NCBI GenBank assembly: GCA_025966315.1
Contig: JAOPUZ010000025.1
Coordinates: forward strand, 88,166-152,165
From: Frankiales bacterium
Lineage (GTDB): Bacteria > Actinomycetota > Actinomycetes > Mycobacteriales > Jatrophihabitantaceae
Length of the DNA: 64,000 nt
Direction: 5' to 3'
A program made the position numbers and the translations under genes. The notes beneath the pieces were generated by a model. That model searched no databases and had not been told where the DNA came from. It saw only the letters and a program-made list of their open reading frames with translations. Every line of letters begins with the position of its first letter. Positions within the stretch are counted from its first letter, which is position 1. Positions 47,390 to 56,608 of the stretch are shown piece by piece.

Positions 47390-47964
47390 CAGACGTTGTC
47401 CGGTACGGACAACAACGGCCAGATGCCCGCTAGCCGGGTTCTGGTCGGCTCGTGCTCGACGGTGCCGTCTGCGGCCACCATGTCTCGCTGTACCGGGACG
47501 TCGAGGCAGGCCGGCTCGATGATGTTGGCCTCGACGTAACCGAGGACGGTACGGAGCTGGGCCAGCGCGCCGAGACCTCGGCCCGGCGCGGCCACGTTCA
47601 GCCACGCGGCGGGCTTTCCGGCCAGCACGGTGCCGCCGACGGTCCAATCGAGCAGATTCTTCAGGCTGCCCGGCATCGATCCGGCGTACTCCGGAGTGCA
47701 GAAGATCACGGCGTCGGACGCCGTAATGACTGAGCGTAGGTCAGCTACCGGACGGGGTAGCGGCTCGACGTCGGCATCGGGATTGAAGGCCGGTAGCTCA
47801 GCCAGACCCGTAAATCTGCTGGTTCGAGAGCCCGCGGGAGTTGTCGCCCGCACCGTGTTGAGCGCGGCATCATTGGTCGAATTCACACGAAAGCTGCCAC
47901 AGATCAGGAGTAGTTGCATAACGCTCCGTATCGGAACTTTCGACGGAACCCGCATAACGCACAT
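47389..47964 (-). CDS. NAD(P)H-dependent FMN reductase family protein
   Basis: LLLICGSFRVNSTNDAALNTV, FCTPEYAGSMPGSLKNLLDW. Confidence 0.88.
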   Translation of the reverse strand: MCVMRVPSKVPIRSVMQLLLICGSFRVNSTNDAALNTVRATTPAGSRTSRFTGLAELPAFNPDADVEPLPRPVADLRSVITASDAVIFCTPEYAGSMPGSLKNLLDWTVGGTVLAGKPAAWLNVAAPGRGLGALAQLRTVLGYVEANIIEPACLDVPVQRDMVAADGTVEHEPTRTRLAGIWPLLSVPDNV

Positions 47965-48054
47965 CCCGCCCTTTGACAGGTTGATGGTGCAACCGTATCG
48001 TCGCGCCGTAGCTCGTGAATATTCACAGCGACTTTATATCTTCCGGGGGATCCG

Positions 48055-49623
48055 TTGCGTCGTCGTCGTCTTGTTCTTGCTATCGCCGCAGCCGTCTGCC
48101 TAGCCGGCTCGCTCGCCGTGCCGTCCGTGGCTGACGCCGCCACCGGCCCAGCGATCACCGGGACCGCCACACCCACCACCACCGCCCCCGGCGGCGTGGT
48201 AACGATGGGCTACAGCATCACCACCGACTCGGCCTACACCGCGGCCAGCGTGATCGCGGTACCGAGCACCAGCCTCACCTTCGTCCCCGGATCGGTCACT
48301 GTCGATGCCGTGCCACAGCCGGCCATTACGCCTGCAGCCGGCGCATTGACCATCCCGACGCCGGACGAACCGGTCGCCGCCACGCACCTCGTCACCTTCC
48401 AGGTGACGACCGCGACGACCGCCGCCACCGCGGTCGTCTCCGCGGCAGCCTTCCGCTATACCGATGCGACACACCTCACCGGCAACACCATCAACGCCGC
48501 TCCGGTTGTGGTTGACCCGCCGAACCTGAGCCTGGCCGTAGGCCCGACCGGTGCACCCACTGAGTTGAAGCTCGGACGCGGCGACGTCGGTGCCCTCGGT
48601 GTCATCCTCGAGAATCACGGCGGGGCGGCCGCTGGCGCGCTCGCCGTCGTGCTGCCGGCGTCGTTGGCCATGTTTGAGAACGACATCCAGGTCAACGGGG
48701 ACGACGTCGTCTGCGCGGCAAGTCTGGCCACTCCCGGTCAGCTCAGCTGTCCGCTCGGCGTGCTTGGTGCCGCCACCAGGCTGGAACTCGTCATCCCGTT
48801 CACCACCACCAGGTCCGCCGTCGTCGGCGACAGCGGTGCGCTGACGTTTGCGGTCGCGCCCACCAATCCCGCGATCACTGATGCCGTCCCGGGCGACAAC
48901 GCGGTGACTATTCCGTTCGCCATCGTGGCGTCCCCGCATACCGTCGCCACGATCTCGACCAGCAAGCTCAAGGTGACCGTCGGCCAGAAGCAGATCCTGA
49001 CCCTGACGGTTCGCAACGACGGCCCGGGCGTGGTCGACGCCGGTGTTGGACTGGTCGCGCTGGAAAACGACGACTTCAACATCACCGCCTTTGACGGCAA
49101 AGAGATCAGCGACGCCGGCATCCTGGCGACGTCGCCGGCGATCGCCCAGCTGACGCATCTGGACCCCGCGAAACACAGCGCGATCGCCCACAACCTCGCC
49201 GACAAGGCGATTACCCAGGCCACCGACCCGAGTGACGACGGCAGCGATCCAGGCCACCTTCGCGCCTGGGATCTCGGCTCGTTGGCCGCCGGCCAATCCA
49301 TCGTTGCCCACCTGACGGTGCAGGCGGTGACCGCGGGAGCAATGCAGCTTGCGGTCGTCCCGCTCACCTCGCCCGGTGACCCGAGCTGCGACCTCACGGG
49401 TGACGCCCTGCCGGCCTGCGTCGCCCTGGTGTCGCTGCGTGCGGTAGCGCCGGTTGCGGCACCAGTCGTACCCGCCGCCGTTCATCACAGCGCCACGCCG
49501 ACCGCCACTGCCACCGCATCGCTGGCGGCAACCGGCTCGCGCAGCACCCTGCCGACGCTGCTCGGACTGGCGATGCTGCTGGCCGGCGCGGCCGCGATCC
49601 GGCTGGGACGACGTCGGGCCTGA
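48055..49623 (+). CDS. Secreted surface protein with repeated DUF11-like/cohesin-like domains and an LAXTG-type C-terminal sorting signal
   Basis: N-terminal signal sequence; C-terminus SLAATGSRSTLPTLLGLAMLLAGAAAIRLGRRRA. Confidence 0.8.
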   Translation: MRRRRLVLAIAAAVCLAGSLAVPSVADAATGPAITGTATPTTTAPGGVVTMGYSITTDSAYTAASVIAVPSTSLTFVPGSVTVDAVPQPAITPAAGALTIPTPDEPVAATHLVTFQVTTATTAATAVVSAAAFRYTDATHLTGNTINAAPVVVDPPNLSLAVGPTGAPTELKLGRGDVGALGVILENHGGAAAGALAVVLPASLAMFENDIQVNGDDVVCAASLATPGQLSCPLGVLGAATRLELVIPFTTTRSAVVGDSGALTFAVAPTNPAITDAVPGDNAVTIPFAIVASPHTVATISTSKLKVTVGQKQILTLTVRNDGPGVVDAGVGLVALENDDFNITAFDGKEISDAGILATSPAIAQLTHLDPAKHSAIAHNLADKAITQATDPSDDGSDPGHLRAWDLGSLAAGQSIVAHLTVQAVTAGAMQLAVVPLTSPGDPSCDLTGDALPACVALVSLRAVAPVAAPVVPAAVHHSATPTATATASLAATGSRSTLPTLLGLAMLLAGAAAIRLGRRRA

Positions 49624-49660
49624 ACCGATGCGTTGCGGGCCCGGCTGAAGTCAGGCCGGG

Positions 49661-51070
49661 TCAGACGACGCTGTTGAGGAAATCCAGGGACGGCGTGAAG
49701 AAGTATTCGCCACCCTTCAGCGTCACCGCCTGTGGGACCGGATCGACCTCGACCGCAGAGCTTGCATTCCAGAACTGCGGTTGCGAAATCTTGTCGCGCG
49801 GGCCCTGGCCGATGACTTGGTCCAACCCCGGGGGTGGCGTGCTACCCGACACTCTCGGGAAATTCGGGTTGTCCACCCAGGTCTTCTGCACGAATTCGAA
49901 TTGCTCGGCAATGTCAACGTTATAGGCCATGAACAGCAGTCCAACCCCGCCGGCCGGCCGCGACGAAGGTGGCAGGTCGGCGTTCGGATCGTCCACCCGG
50001 TCGCCGTAGGTCTGGCCACGACGGGCCATGATGTGCAGCCGTTCCTGTGGTTCGGCCTCGAAGCCACCGGACCCGCGCGGATTGCTCTTTCGGATATGGC
50101 CGTGGAATGGGCACTTCAAGCCCTGCAGGTCGTCGTTGTAGTTGAAGCTGTTCGTGACCGGCAGCGCTGCCGCGTCGGTGCGCTGCACCGTCAACGGCGT
50201 GCCGTCCTCGAACCGCCCGATCAACATTGCGCCGGCCCGTTCGCGGTCCTCACCGATGAGTCCCAACTGATCGGCAATATCCTGCTCGGCTTGTTTGAAC
50301 CGCCGGACATTCTGCTCGAGCTTGCGGTATACGAAATAGCTGCCGAAATCGACGGTCGGATTCGGCGAGGCCGGATCCGGCACGATCACACGGTCCAGCG
50401 GAAAGGCCGGATTCCAGACCACCGGGCCGGGTGACGTAGCGATCTCTCCGTCGATGTCCTGGGTCAGGAACAACGGTTGGCTGCGTCCGTCCACATAACC
50501 AAAGTGCTCGATTCCATCGGTGTTCGCGTTGTGCTGGCCATGGCCGGTCTCTTCGGCCACCACCGAGATCGATTCGGTGATCAGGTCGAGAACGTCATTA
50601 CGACCGGCGGTCATTGCCGCGTCGGTGGCGTCGCCGACCAGGATCACCGCATGAATGGTGGACTGGTATTGCGGCTCCCAGACCGAGACGGGCGGATCGT
50701 GCAATTTCGTCCGCGTGTCATGGGCTTTCATCCCGAGTGCGAAGGACGCATCCCCCGGAACGCCGGTCGTGATGCCGAGCGCCGCGTAGCCCGCGGCGGT
50801 CAGACCGACGCCGAACCACGTGGTCCCCGGCGTGCCATCGGCGTGAAACGCCTCGATCTCGTCCAGATGAGTTCGGGCCGATTTGACCTTGGGGGCCAGC
50901 GCACGCAGGTATGCCTTCCCCTCCGTCGCGTCGGCGAAGTTCAGGAAGAGGATGGCCAGATGTTCGCGCACGTGCGGGCGCAGAATGTTGGCCTGCAATT
51001 GTTCGAGCATTGTTTCGGCGTCGCCGCTGGCGGTCTTCCAATCCAGCGGCGTACTCAGATCGACAGACAT
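49661..51070 (-). CDS. Dyp-type peroxidase family protein
   Basis: 469 aa; EHFGYVDGRSQPLF (EHFGYxDG-like), HGHIRKSNPRG, RRGQTYGDRVDDP, GLLFMAYNVDIAEQFEFVQKTW. Confidence 0.85.
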   Translation of the reverse strand: MSVDLSTPLDWKTASGDAETMLEQLQANILRPHVREHLAILFLNFADATEGKAYLRALAPKVKSARTHLDEIEAFHADGTPGTTWFGVGLTAAGYAALGITTGVPGDASFALGMKAHDTRTKLHDPPVSVWEPQYQSTIHAVILVGDATDAAMTAGRNDVLDLITESISVVAEETGHGQHNANTDGIEHFGYVDGRSQPLFLTQDIDGEIATSPGPVVWNPAFPLDRVIVPDPASPNPTVDFGSYFVYRKLEQNVRRFKQAEQDIADQLGLIGEDRERAGAMLIGRFEDGTPLTVQRTDAAALPVTNSFNYNDDLQGLKCPFHGHIRKSNPRGSGGFEAEPQERLHIMARRGQTYGDRVDDPNADLPPSSRPAGGVGLLFMAYNVDIAEQFEFVQKTWVDNPNFPRVSGSTPPPGLDQVIGQGPRDKISQPQFWNASSAVEVDPVPQAVTLKGGEYFFTPSLDFLNSVV

Positions 51071-51137
51071 AGGAGTCTCCTCAGGTAGGTGCTCAGTACC
51101 AGAACGGAGCGACTCGGCCGGTCCCTGATACCGGGCC

Positions 51138-51590
51138 TCAGCTGGCTCGAAGGGAGAATCCGAGGCAGGCGGCCGCGGCCAGCGACGTCAGCATGCGGAC
51201 GTGATTCCAAGCCGTCCACCAGGTTTCGTAATGCGACCAGGCCGCCGCCGAGCCCGCCGCATTCGGATCCAGTCGGGCCAGGGCGTCATTGCGGGGAACG
51301 TGATACGCGATGGTCAGCACGATGCCGGCCAGGTAGAGCGCGGCGGCAATCAGGTGTCAGATCGCCCATGGCTGATCCCGATGCCGAGCCGCCGACACCG
51401 CGAGCGCGCTGCAGACGATCGCGGTGCCGAAGAGCACGGACATGAACCAGGCGGTCGGTGCGGATTTGTTGATGCCCTGCATCGCCGCCATCCCTTGGGA
51501 TGCGGGCAGCCTTCGCAGTCCGGCCATCACGAAGGACGAGAAGGCGAAGAAGACGCCGGCCACCAGGCCCGCGCCGAGCAGTCCGATCAT
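51138..51590 (-). pseudogene. DUF1772 / anthrone-oxygenase-like small membrane protein interrupted by an in-frame TGA (51357-51359)
   Basis: MIGLLGAGLVAGVFFAFSSFVMAGLRRLPASQGMAAMQGINKSAPTAWFM...RDQPWAI*HLIAAALYLAGIVLTIAYHVPRNDALARLDPNAAGSAAAWSHYETWWTAWNHVRMLTS; both halves in the same frame. Confidence 0.75.
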
Positions 51591-51629
51591 GGTCAGCGAG
51601 CGGGGCAGACCATCGATCAGGGTGGCGGC

Positions 51630-52598
51630 ATGGATACCCTCAGCGGCTTTCTCACCGGTCCCCGGGCCCAGGGTGCGTTCTTGCTCCGCTCCGAGTTGGA
51701 CCCGCCGTGGTCGCTGCGCATCCAGGACGAGGCGCCGCTCACCGTCGCTGCCGTGGTGCGGGGCAGCGCCTGGGTGCTGCTGGACGACGGCACCCAGCGC
51801 GAACTGCACGCCGGTGACGTTGCCGTGTTTCGCGGGCCCGATCACTACACGGTGTCCGATTCCCCCGCCACTGCGCCGCAGGTGATCATCCATCCGGGGC
51901 AGGTCTGCACTACGCCGGACGGCACCAACGTGCAGCAGGCGATGAGTCTCGGAGTACGGACGTGGGGCAACAGCACGGACGGCGAAACCACCCTGCTGAC
52001 CGGGACCTATCAGGGTGCCGGCGAGCTCAGCCGCCGGTTGACCGAGACTCTCCCGTCGCTGATCACGCTGCGGGCCGGCGAGTGGGAGTGCCCGGTCATC
52101 CCCTTACTGGCCGCCGAAATCACCAAGGACCAGTTCGGTCAGGAGGCGGTTTTGGATCGGCTGCTCGACCTGTTGGTGATCGCGATCCTGCGGGCCTGGT
52201 TCGACCGGCATGAATCGAGCATCCCGAGCTGGCATCGCGGCCAGTCGGACCCGGTGGTCGGTCATGCCTTGCGCGCCATGCACGACAACCCGGCACATCC
52301 GTGGACGGTCGTCGAACTTGCCCGGGCCGCCGGCGTGTCGAGAGCCGCGCTGGCTCGCCGTTTTCACGATCTGGTCGGCGAACCGCCGATGACCTTCCTG
52401 ACGGGATGGCGACTGGCGCTGGCCGCCGACCTCTTGCTCGCGCCGGACGCAACCGTGTCGGCCGTGTCGCGCCAGGTCGGCTACGCCAGCCCGTTCACCT
52501 TCAGTGCGGCGTTCAAACGCAGCTGTGGACTGAGCCCGCTCCGCTATCGCCAACAACGACTGGCCGAGTCTGCCGCCGCCGAAGCGACCGGGACGTAA
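51630..52598 (+). CDS. AraC family transcriptional regulator (cupin_6 N-terminal domain)
   Basis: MDTLSGFLTGPRAQGAFLLRSELDPPWSLRIQDEAPLTV...VVELARAAGVSRAALARRFHDLVGEPPMTFLTGWRLALAADLL. Confidence 0.92.
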   Translation: MDTLSGFLTGPRAQGAFLLRSELDPPWSLRIQDEAPLTVAAVVRGSAWVLLDDGTQRELHAGDVAVFRGPDHYTVSDSPATAPQVIIHPGQVCTTPDGTNVQQAMSLGVRTWGNSTDGETTLLTGTYQGAGELSRRLTETLPSLITLRAGEWECPVIPLLAAEITKDQFGQEAVLDRLLDLLVIAILRAWFDRHESSIPSWHRGQSDPVVGHALRAMHDNPAHPWTVVELARAAGVSRAALARRFHDLVGEPPMTFLTGWRLALAADLLLAPDATVSAVSRQVGYASPFTFSAAFKRSCGLSPLRYRQQRLAESAAAEATGT

Positions 52599-52714
52599 TC
52601 CCCCGACCGTATCCGCTCGTGCGGTTATTAATGGCCGGACGACTGGATCGACGCTATCGCCACCGTCTGACCGCGTGCTTAGCTGTAGGCCTTTCCCCTG
52701 ACAAAGGAGTGCTT

Positions 52715-53512
52715 GTGCCGAATTTCGAGGCCAATGGCGTGAAATTGCACTACGAAGAGGCTGGCAGCGGGCCGCCCCTGTTGCTCATTGCCGGCCTGGG
52801 GGCGAATCGAAATTCCTGGGCCACCGTCGTACCGGTATTAAGCCAGCGCTATCGCTGTATCACCTTCGACAATCGAGGCGCCGGCCAGAGCGACGTGCCG
52901 GAAGGGCCCTACACAATCGAGCAGCTGGCCGGCGACACGGTCGCGCTGCTCGAGCATCTTGGTACCGGGCCGATCCCCGCAATCGGATGGTCCATGGGCG
53001 GGGTGATCCTGCAGTCGTTGCTCATCGATTATCCGGCGGCGGTCAGCAAGGCGGTGCTGCTGAGCACGTTGCCCTCGTACACCGACGTGCAGCACGCCTG
53101 GCTCGACGGCTTGCTGGCGTTGCGAGCGGCCGGAGCCGACCGGATCACGCTAGGCGCAGCGGGCATTCCCTGGGGATTCACCGCGTACACGCTGACCAAC
53201 CATCCCGCGGCCTACGCCGCCCTGCAATTGGCGCTGTCCGATCCGGAGCCGACGAGTAACGAGGGCTTCGCGGCGCAGGCCCAGGCAATCCGGGTCTTCG
53301 ATCGGCGAGCCGAACTACACACCATCAGCACGCCGACGTTGGTCCTGGTCGGCGCCGAGGACGTGCTCACGCCGCCGAGCCAGGCCATCGAAATCGCCGA
53401 GCGGATCCCCGGCTCGAAGCTCGTCGTGTTGACCCGCGGCAGCCACGGGATGATCGTGGAATTCCCGGTGCCCGTACTGGCCGCCATCGAGGAATTCTTG
53501 ACCACCGGCTAG
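52715..53512 (+). CDS. Alpha/beta-fold hydrolase
   Basis: VPNFEANGVKLHYEEAGSGPPLLLIAGLGANRNSW; IGWSMGGVILQSL. Start at GTG 52715. Confidence 0.88.
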   Translation: MPNFEANGVKLHYEEAGSGPPLLLIAGLGANRNSWATVVPVLSQRYRCITFDNRGAGQSDVPEGPYTIEQLAGDTVALLEHLGTGPIPAIGWSMGGVILQSLLIDYPAAVSKAVLLSTLPSYTDVQHAWLDGLLALRAAGADRITLGAAGIPWGFTAYTLTNHPAAYAALQLALSDPEPTSNEGFAAQAQAIRVFDRRAELHTISTPTLVLVGAEDVLTPPSQAIEIAERIPGSKLVVLTRGSHGMIVEFPVPVLAAIEEFLTTG

Positions 53513-53526
53513 CGGCTATTGCCCGA

Positions 53527-54312
53527 TCATGACCCGTTCAGAAAACCCTGAACCGTCGTCAAAAATTCATCTTCCTGTTCGATGAATGGGTAATGACCGG
53601 CATTGGCAATAACCGCAAGCTGTGCGTTCGGGATGAGGCGCGTGAATTCTTCGGCGTATTCGGTCGGCACCAGTCCGTCCGATCCGCCGTTGACGACCAG
53701 CGTCTGCGCGCGGACGTATGGCAGCCGGCGGCGCAGCCCTCGGTCGGCAATCGGCCACATGAACTTCGTCGCCGTAGCCAGGTTCTGGGCCTGGAAGAAC
53801 ACTGCCCCCTGCGGATCCGCCGGATCGTGCTCGTAGATGGTCGGTTCCGGGTCCGGAATCGATTCGACGTCATGCCACTTCGCGGCTTTGACCGCGTCGG
53901 CGGCCCCGAACGGATCCTGGCAGGGCTGGTCGTCCAGCCAGAGGCCGAACGGGTCCACCAGCACCAGTTTCCCTACCGCTTCGGGGCTCATCGCCGCCAG
54001 TTCGGCGGCCATCATGCCGCCGGTGGAGTGGCCGATGATGTCGATCCGTTCCAGGCCGAGGGAACGCAACAGCTCCCGATAGAACAGGATGAGGTCCGGA
54101 ATGTCCTGGACGTGCTCGAAGCCGGTGGACGAACCGTAGCCGGGTTGTTCCGGGGCATAGACAGTGCGCTGCTCAGCCAGGCGCTGCAGGAAGGACGCTC
54201 CACCTGGATGCCGCTCGTACCCGTGCAGGAACAGCAACGGCGCGCCGGTACCGTCCGTCCAAAGATTGACGTCGAAGGTTCCTACATTGGCAATGTCAAG
54301 GCTGGCCATCAT
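53527..54312 (-). CDS. Alpha/beta-fold hydrolase (MhpC-like)
   Basis: LLFLHGYERHPGGASFLQRLAEQ, IDIIGHSTGGMMAAELAAMSPEAV, NAGHYPFIEQ. Confidence 0.88.
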   Translation of the reverse strand: MMASLDIANVGTFDVNLWTDGTGAPLLFLHGYERHPGGASFLQRLAEQRTVYAPEQPGYGSSTGFEHVQDIPDLILFYRELLRSLGLERIDIIGHSTGGMMAAELAAMSPEAVGKLVLVDPFGLWLDDQPCQDPFGAADAVKAAKWHDVESIPDPEPTIYEHDPADPQGAVFFQAQNLATATKFMWPIADRGLRRRLPYVRAQTLVVNGGSDGLVPTEYAEEFTRLIPNAQLAVIANAGHYPFIEQEDEFLTTVQGFLNGS

Positions 54313-54551
54313 TGCTCCTGAGCTCGGTAAGCGATCATCGAGGCATTCCGCGCGGCTTGATCACGGCCCGGACGAGGGTGCTCGAACAGTATCGACCGGC
54401 CCTGGGTTAGTAAAGAAGGCGAGTGGAATGGGTCACTGTCGCCGCTCGCCTGTCAATCAAGGCGTCGCGGATGGTATGACAGTCACCGGGAACGATCTGT
54501 GCTCGATCGAGTTTCATGAGCCGCCCGCCGGTCGGGCGCGGAGGAGTGACT

Positions 54552-55793
54552 ATGAAGTTCCACTGGTTCGCTCAGGAATACCTGACCCGGCTGCCCGAGG
54601 ACTACGGCCAAACCGTGCACAGCTCGTGGGTGGATCCGCCCATCGCCTACGCCGATCCGGCGCAGGTCGGTGAGGACTACCACATGTACATCCGGCTCAT
54701 GCAGCAGGCGGATGAGCTGTTCTGGGATTCGTTGTTGCTGAACGAGCATCACCAGACCTCCTTGGCGATGACCCCGTCGCCGAACCTGATCGCGGCGATC
54801 CTTGCGGCTACAACAAAGAATTCAGCGATTGCTCTGTGCGGGAATTCGCTCGCGCTGTACAACCCGCCGATCCGTGTGGCCGAAGAAATCGCGATGCTGG
54901 ATTGCATTTCTGGCGGCCGGATCATTGCCGGCATCGTCTTCGGAACGCCGATGGATACCGCCTTCTGCTACGGCGTGCCGCCCGTCGAATTGCGCGAGCG
55001 ATTCCACGAGGCTCGCGAATTGATCCAGCGCGCGTGGAAGGCCGACGAGCCGTTCGCGTTCAACGGCAAGTACACCAAGCTGCGCTACGTCAATCCGTGG
55101 CCACGCCCCGTCCAAGAGAATCTGCCGATCTGGATTCCGGGCAGCGGCAGCGTCGAGACCTGGTCCGTCGTCAACGAGTACGACTACTGCTACGGGTACC
55201 TGTCCTTCTCCGGAAAGCAGAGCGCCACCCCGATCGTGAACGGCTTCTGGGAATACACCGAAGCCAACGGGGGCAACATGAACCCGAACCGGATGGCCTT
55301 CACCCAGATCATCTGCTGCGCCGACAGCGACGAAGAAGCCGAAGCGCAGTATTACGACGCGATCAAATACTTCTACCGTCAGAACCCGGTCGCCCTGGAA
55401 TACGCCACCCCGCCCGGCTACAACACGATTGCCTCAATGCGTGCAATGACCGACCGCAGCAAGAGCATCTCAAACGAGCAGCGGCTGAAGGCGAGCCGGG
55501 GCGAGCTGAGCTTCTGGGAATACGACGAGTTGGGCTACATCATCGCCGGCACCCCGGAGCGCGTGGAACAACGTGTTCGCGAACTGGTCACCGACCTGCG
55601 CATCGGCCAGTTAATCACCTGTATGCACCTGGGCAATCTGCCCGAAGAAGTGGCCGCGAAGAACAACCACCTCTTCGGCACCCAGGTCGCGCCGAAGCTG
55701 CGTGACATCTGGGCCGAGTACGAGGACAACTGGACCCCGAAGGTCACCCAGGAACGCGCGAAGACCCACCAGTTGACGTCGCAGCCCGTGTGA
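54552..55793 (+). CDS. LLM class flavin-dependent oxidoreductase
   Basis: MKFHWFAQEYLTRLPEDYG...WDSLLLNEHHQTSLAMTPSPNLIAAILAATTKNSAIALCGNSLALYNPPIRVAEEIAMLDCISGGRIIAGIVFG. Confidence 0.9.
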   Translation: MKFHWFAQEYLTRLPEDYGQTVHSSWVDPPIAYADPAQVGEDYHMYIRLMQQADELFWDSLLLNEHHQTSLAMTPSPNLIAAILAATTKNSAIALCGNSLALYNPPIRVAEEIAMLDCISGGRIIAGIVFGTPMDTAFCYGVPPVELRERFHEARELIQRAWKADEPFAFNGKYTKLRYVNPWPRPVQENLPIWIPGSGSVETWSVVNEYDYCYGYLSFSGKQSATPIVNGFWEYTEANGGNMNPNRMAFTQIICCADSDEEAEAQYYDAIKYFYRQNPVALEYATPPGYNTIASMRAMTDRSKSISNEQRLKASRGELSFWEYDELGYIIAGTPERVEQRVRELVTDLRIGQLITCMHLGNLPEEVAAKNNHLFGTQVAPKLRDIWAEYEDNWTPKVTQERAKTHQLTSQPV

Positions 55794-55796
55794 CGG

Positions 55797-56102
55797 TCAG
55801 TGGTCTTCGGCCACGCCGTCCGACAACGCCTCGCCCAGCTCCTTGATGAACGTACCCAGCTCGGCCTCGGCCTGCGCGGGGTCCCGAACCACGTGCTCGA
55901 ACCGGATAGGGACCCCGGGCGTGATCAGCAGGTAAACGATCTTGAAGTCGGGATTGAGCGGGTTTGCGGTCGTTGGCATCCGTAGCCACTGCGGTTCGCC
56001 GCTGGCCACCAGCCGCGCCACGATAGTGCGGATCGCGTGCGACAGTTCGGTCGGGTACGAATATGCCTTGTCCCCGTAATACATAGTTGCCTGGACTGCC
56101 AT
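55797..56102 (-). CDS. Hypothetical protein (~101 aa)
   Basis: MAVQATMYYGDKAYSYPTELSHAIRTIVARLVASGEPQWLRMPTTANPLNPDFKIVYLLITPGVPIRFEHVV. Confidence 0.6.
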   Translation of the reverse strand: MAVQATMYYGDKAYSYPTELSHAIRTIVARLVASGEPQWLRMPTTANPLNPDFKIVYLLITPGVPIRFEHVVRDPAQAEAELGTFIKELGEALSDGVAEDH

Positions 56103-56241
56103 ATCGGTGCTCGCTCTCCGTGGAATCGGGCCAGATTCGTCCGACCCTAGCAATGCGAATGGCATCATTGAGCCGACACCGAATGGGAGTCGACGCAGCG
56201 CCGCTGCCATCGACCCGGCCACCGACGAGAGGCGACAACGA

Positions 56242-56583
56242 ATGCGCAGCGCGACCGAAGTCGTTACCGACCACCTGAAGGCGCTCAACGCGCACGATCT
56301 GGACGCGATTGCCGCTGACTACACCGACGACGCCGTGTTGATCTTCCCGGGCGGCGTGGTCAGTGGGCTGCCTGCGGTGCGCGCAGCCTTCGGCCAGGGG
56401 ATCGAGCGGATGCCCGACGCCGTCTACACCACCAAATCGATGACCGAGGCCAACGGCGTGGTCCTGCTCGAATGGACGTTGGAAGCCGCGGCCGCCACGG
56501 CCGATGACGGTATTGACACCATCGTCGTGCGGGACGGCATGATCGTTGGCCAGACCGCCCGATTCACGCCCAAACCGCGCTGA
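56242..56583 (+). CDS. SnoaL-like / NTF2-fold family protein
   Basis: MRSATEVVTDHLKALNAHDLDAIAADYTDDAVLIFPGGVVSG. Confidence 0.82.
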   Translation: MRSATEVVTDHLKALNAHDLDAIAADYTDDAVLIFPGGVVSGLPAVRAAFGQGIERMPDAVYTTKSMTEANGVVLLEWTLEAAAATADDGIDTIVVRDGMIVGQTARFTPKPR

Positions 56584-56608
56584 CCGCGCCGACCCGGCTC
56601 GACCGAAC

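Noticed and set aside
49630-49662. Weak CCCGGC...GCCGGG hairpin between the surface protein and the DyP gene
   Set aside because: Short stem without T-run; too common in GC-rich DNA to call a terminator.
49661-51070. Encapsulin cargo hypothesis for the DyP peroxidase
   Set aside because: No encapsulin gene nearby and the C-terminus (..PSLDFLNSVV) does not resemble a known targeting peptide.
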